Part shown: positions 15,814 through 17,855 of the stretch, one piece after another
Layout of the letters: each line of letters opens with the position of its first letter
How positions within the stretch are numbered: the stretch's first letter is position 1
DNA from: Alphaproteobacteria bacterium
GTDB taxonomy: Bacteria; Pseudomonadota; Alphaproteobacteria; Rickettsiales; SXRF01
Direction of reading: 5' to 3'
Length of the DNA stretch: 17,855 bases
Assembly (NCBI GenBank): GCA_020050695.1
Contig: JAGVKI010000294.1
Location: forward strand, 1-17,855
The notes under the pieces: model-generated
What the model was told of the DNA's origin: nothing
What the model saw: only the letters and a program-made list of their open reading frames with translations
Database searches by the model: none
Translations under genes and position numbers: made by a program

Positions 15814-15832
15814 AATAATGAGAATACTATAT
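15814..15832. promoter_or_regulatory. Weak Fur-box-like sequence upstream of the TonB receptor
   Basis: AATAATGAGAATACTATAT agrees with the classical 19-base Fur consensus at 11 positions, nearly all in the left half. It lies 65-83 bases before the receptor start. The right half does not match, so this is only suggestive of iron control. Confidence 0.2.
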
Positions 15833-15887
15833 TTTTAGGGGGCTTATTGTGCTTATGCCTGTGGCAATAATGGCACGTTTCTTCAAT

Positions 15888-15916
15888 TTGCCTTAAGGCT
15901 TTATTATAGGTATTTT
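15888..15916 (+). promoter_or_regulatory. Candidate promoter of the P450-desaturase pair
   Basis: TTGCCT (15888-15893) and TATTTT (15911-15916) are 17 bases apart, 26 bases before the P450 start. A perfect ten-base palindrome, GCCTTAAGGC (15890-15899), overlaps the first box and could be a regulator site. The rest of this divergent region (15750-15942) is AT-rich, with an inverted repeat TTATTG/CAATAA at 15844-15870. Confidence 0.35.
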
Positions 15917-15942
15917 GAACACCCTTCAATTACGAGTCCTGC

Positions 15943-17253
15943 ATGAAAAAAGCGCTACCTGTATATACTACACACCCTTTCCAGTCGATTACGCGCATCA
16001 TGCAGCGTGTTGAGGTGGAATTTAATAAGCATAATGCGCCTGCCTTAAGGGTCAAGGTGCCGCCGTACAACTTTGTAATGGTACGCGATCCCGATATTTT
16101 ACGAGCGGTTCTTACCGATAATGTAATGAGCCTGCGCAAGAACACCGATGATTTATGGCGATTCCGCTGGCTTTTGCCCAAAGGCGGTACTGCTAACCCG
16201 GGTACTGCCGACTGCCTGGCGCGAAAACGCAAAGTGCTTAAGTCGGTGGCCGAACCTGCCCTTTCTTATTATATAGATTGCCTGGCTCCTATTTTTGACG
16301 AATTCATTTCGAGCTGGAATAGCAAGACTGAACCGTTTCAAGCCAAGGCTGAGGCAGCAAAGCTTACCGTGAAGAGCACCTTCAAAATGTTTTTCTCAGA
16401 AGACATTCCCGACGATGTACTGGACAGTCTCAGCTATAAAATAGCCTTCATCCATCGCAATCTTTTTAGCCGTATGCCCGTATGGGTGCCTACGCGCAAC
16501 AAATACCAGTTCATGAAGTACGGTACAGAAATACGCGGGCTTTTCCTTCAGTATCTTCTGGAACGCAGGGCCAGCGGTGCGCAAATACCCGATATGATCG
16601 GGCACCTGCAGCATCTGACAAATGAAGACGGCACCCCCTACACCGATCAGGAAATTATTGATGAGATATGCAGTGGCTATTTTGGCGGTACAGCACTTAT
16701 CGGAGCAGTTACATGGAGTATTTACTGGCTTGCAGCCCATCCAGATGTTCTGCAAAATGCGCGAAAAGAGGTTGATTCACTGCCCTCTGTCAAGCTTGGA
16801 GCATCTGACCTGCAAAATCTTCCCTATTGCCGAATGGTGGCAAAGGAAATCATGCGCCTGACACCTCCGTTCTGGAGTCTTGCACCACGCATTGCCACAA
16901 CGCTTGAGCATCCTGAATATGATATTCCTGCAGGCTCCAAAATGCTACTTAGCATTCACCATACCCACCGCCATCCTGATCACTGGCAACAGCCCGACCA
17001 GTTTTATCCCGAACATTTCCTTCCCGAAGAGGAGAAAAAACGCCCCATTTATGCCTTTATGCCATTTGGCAAGGGTGGGCGTGCCTGTATAGGACAGCAT
17101 GTTTCGCTTATGTTCCTGCAGCTTTTTATCGCTATGCTGGCAGCAAGGAGTAAGATAAAACATCTCCCATCAAAACCTAATAACCCCGTACCCGTCATGG
17201 GTTTTGAAACATTGCCCAATGAAGTCAGGGTACGTTTTACATCGAATGCGTAA
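15943..17253 (+). CDS. Cytochrome P450 with non-canonical I-helix
   Basis: The 436-residue protein has the P450 core. The K-helix ExxR is Glu302-Arg305 (KEIMRL). The heme loop is PFGKGGRACIG, with Cys382 as the iron ligand. A typical I-helix tail (TWSIYWLAAHPDVLQNARKEVD) is also present. It has no membrane anchor, so it is a soluble bacterial type that would need redox partners. None are in the window. The I-helix oxygen-activation motif is altered: aligned from the conserved TW and HP, the usual acid-Thr pair is Thr250-Ala251 within GYFGGTALIGAV. The weak ribosome site is CGAG, and the ATG at 15943 is the natural start. A desaturase gene follows after 30 bases, which suggests a shared lipid or polyketide-like substrate. 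Substrate not predictable. Confidence 0.9.
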   Translation: MKKALPVYTTHPFQSITRIMQRVEVEFNKHNAPALRVKVPPYNFVMVRDPDILRAVLTDNVMSLRKNTDDLWRFRWLLPKGGTANPGTADCLARKRKVLKSVAEPALSYYIDCLAPIFDEFISSWNSKTEPFQAKAEAAKLTVKSTFKMFFSEDIPDDVLDSLSYKIAFIHRNLFSRMPVWVPTRNKYQFMKYGTEIRGLFLQYLLERRASGAQIPDMIGHLQHLTNEDGTPYTDQEIIDEICSGYFGGTALIGAVTWSIYWLAAHPDVLQNARKEVDSLPSVKLGASDLQNLPYCRMVAKEIMRLTPPFWSLAPRIATTLEHPEYDIPAGSKMLLSIHHTHRHPDHWQQPDQFYPEHFLPEEEKKRPIYAFMPFGKGGRACIGQHVSLMFLQLFIAMLAARSKIKHLPSKPNNPVPVMGFETLPNEVRVRFTSNA

Positions 17254-17283
17254 TTGAACTCTTTTAAAGTGAAGTACCAGGAA

Positions 17284-17855
17284 ATGATAAAGGCCGACTA
17301 TCTTGACGTTAAAAAGCAGCTTTCGTTTGAAAAGCCGTTGTGGATTACCATTGCATTGATTGTGGCTGACTGGTGCCTGCTGGCTGTAGCTTTATGGCTT
17401 CTCTATCAGGATACAACAACCACGTTTATTTTATCGCAGCTGTGCCTGACTATTTTTTATTTCCACAATTTTGCTCTACTGCATGAAGCAGGGCATGGCA
17501 ATGTGCACAGCAAGCGGCGAATCAATACATTTATCGGGCATTATGCGAGCATATTCTGCTTTATGCCTTATTTCCCGTGGAAGCTAATCCATCAGGAGCA
17601 CCATGTATGGAGCGGTAATATTGAAAAAGATCCGACTATGGCCAACCTCAAAAAAGTGCGCGAGACGAATAAAGTACCTCTGCTGGCACGATTTGCCTGG
17701 CGTAGCTGGATTCCACTTGCAGGACTGATGCAACATTTTGTTTTCTGGTCTTATCCGCTTACCCTGTTTAAAAGCGGAAAAATGAATAAAAAGAATTTTC
17801 TGCAGAGCATCTTTTCCATCGGGCTGTTAGTAGTCGCTTACTACGCACTCTTTCA
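17284..17855 (+). CDS. Membrane fatty-acid desaturase, N-terminal part (cut by window edge)
   Basis: An ATG at 17284, preceded by AGGAA, opens a frame that stays open for 190 codons to the window end. It encodes two early hydrophobic segments (about residues 19-41 and 48-66), then the first histidine box HEAGH at 67-71. Next come HVHS-like polar residues, a membrane pair (about 83-98) and the second box HQEHH at 103-107. These boxes bind the di-iron centre of integral-membrane acyl desaturases and hydroxylases. The third box would lie beyond the edge. Position 30 bases after the P450 stop on the same strand indicates an operon. Whether it desaturates acyl lipids, a carotenoid-like compound or a specialised metabolite is open. 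Confidence 0.88.
   Translation, partial: MIKADYLDVKKQLSFEKPLWITIALIVADWCLLAVALWLLYQDTTTTFILSQLCLTIFYFHNFALLHEAGHGNVHSKRRINTFIGHYASIFCFMPYFPWKLIHQEHHVWSGNIEKDPTMANLKKVRETNKVPLLARFAWRSWIPLAGLMQHFVFWSYPLTLFKSGKMNKKNFLQSIFSIGLLVVAYYALF

Overview
The window looks like the chromosome of a Gram-negative alphaproteobacterium. The evidence is the order bolA / dnaJ-like / cobS / cobT / rpmB, a MarR regulator of the LdtR type, and an outer-membrane TonB-dependent receptor. GC content looks moderate by eye, somewhat below half. The order or genus cannot be fixed from the sequence alone. No insertion sequence, phage gene, CRISPR array or rRNA gene is seen. Coding density is high and genes lie on both strands.

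Left part (1-5564): a gene cut by the left edge and a 409-residue protein of unknown family, both on the minus strand. These are followed by an AsmA-like membrane-anchored protein and a renalase-like FAD oxidoreductase on the plus strand. Next come a minus-strand tRNA-Gln(CTG), a TetR repressor with a perfect palindrome upstream, and a minus-strand Sua5-type threonylcarbamoyl-AMP synthase that makes the t6A tRNA modification.

Middle (5664-10891): an orphan ParA-type ATPase ends head-on against bolA, with a long bidirectional hairpin terminator between them. Then a protein with a C-terminal J domain, a small secreted protein, and the cobS-cobT pair (AAA+ and von Willebrand A subunits of the aerobic cobaltochelatase) run on the plus strand. 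cobT abuts rpmB (ribosomal protein L28) stop to stop.

Right-centre (11082-15749, minus strand): a TonB-dependent receptor, a periplasmic YfiR/DUF4154 protein and a membrane histidine kinase with a CHASE8-like sensor are packed with gaps of 3 and 10 bases. An LdtR-like MarR gene follows. In the known Yfi system YfiR binds the CHASE8-type periplasmic region of a diguanylate cyclase. Here the same kind of sensor region carries a histidine kinase output, so the cluster reads as an outer-membrane-to-phosphotransfer signalling module. It is the most interesting system in the window.

Right edge (15943-17855, plus strand): a cytochrome P450 with an unusual I-helix, followed after 30 bases by a membrane fatty-acid desaturase that runs off the window. 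They form the visible start of a probable lipid or specialised-metabolite oxidation operon.
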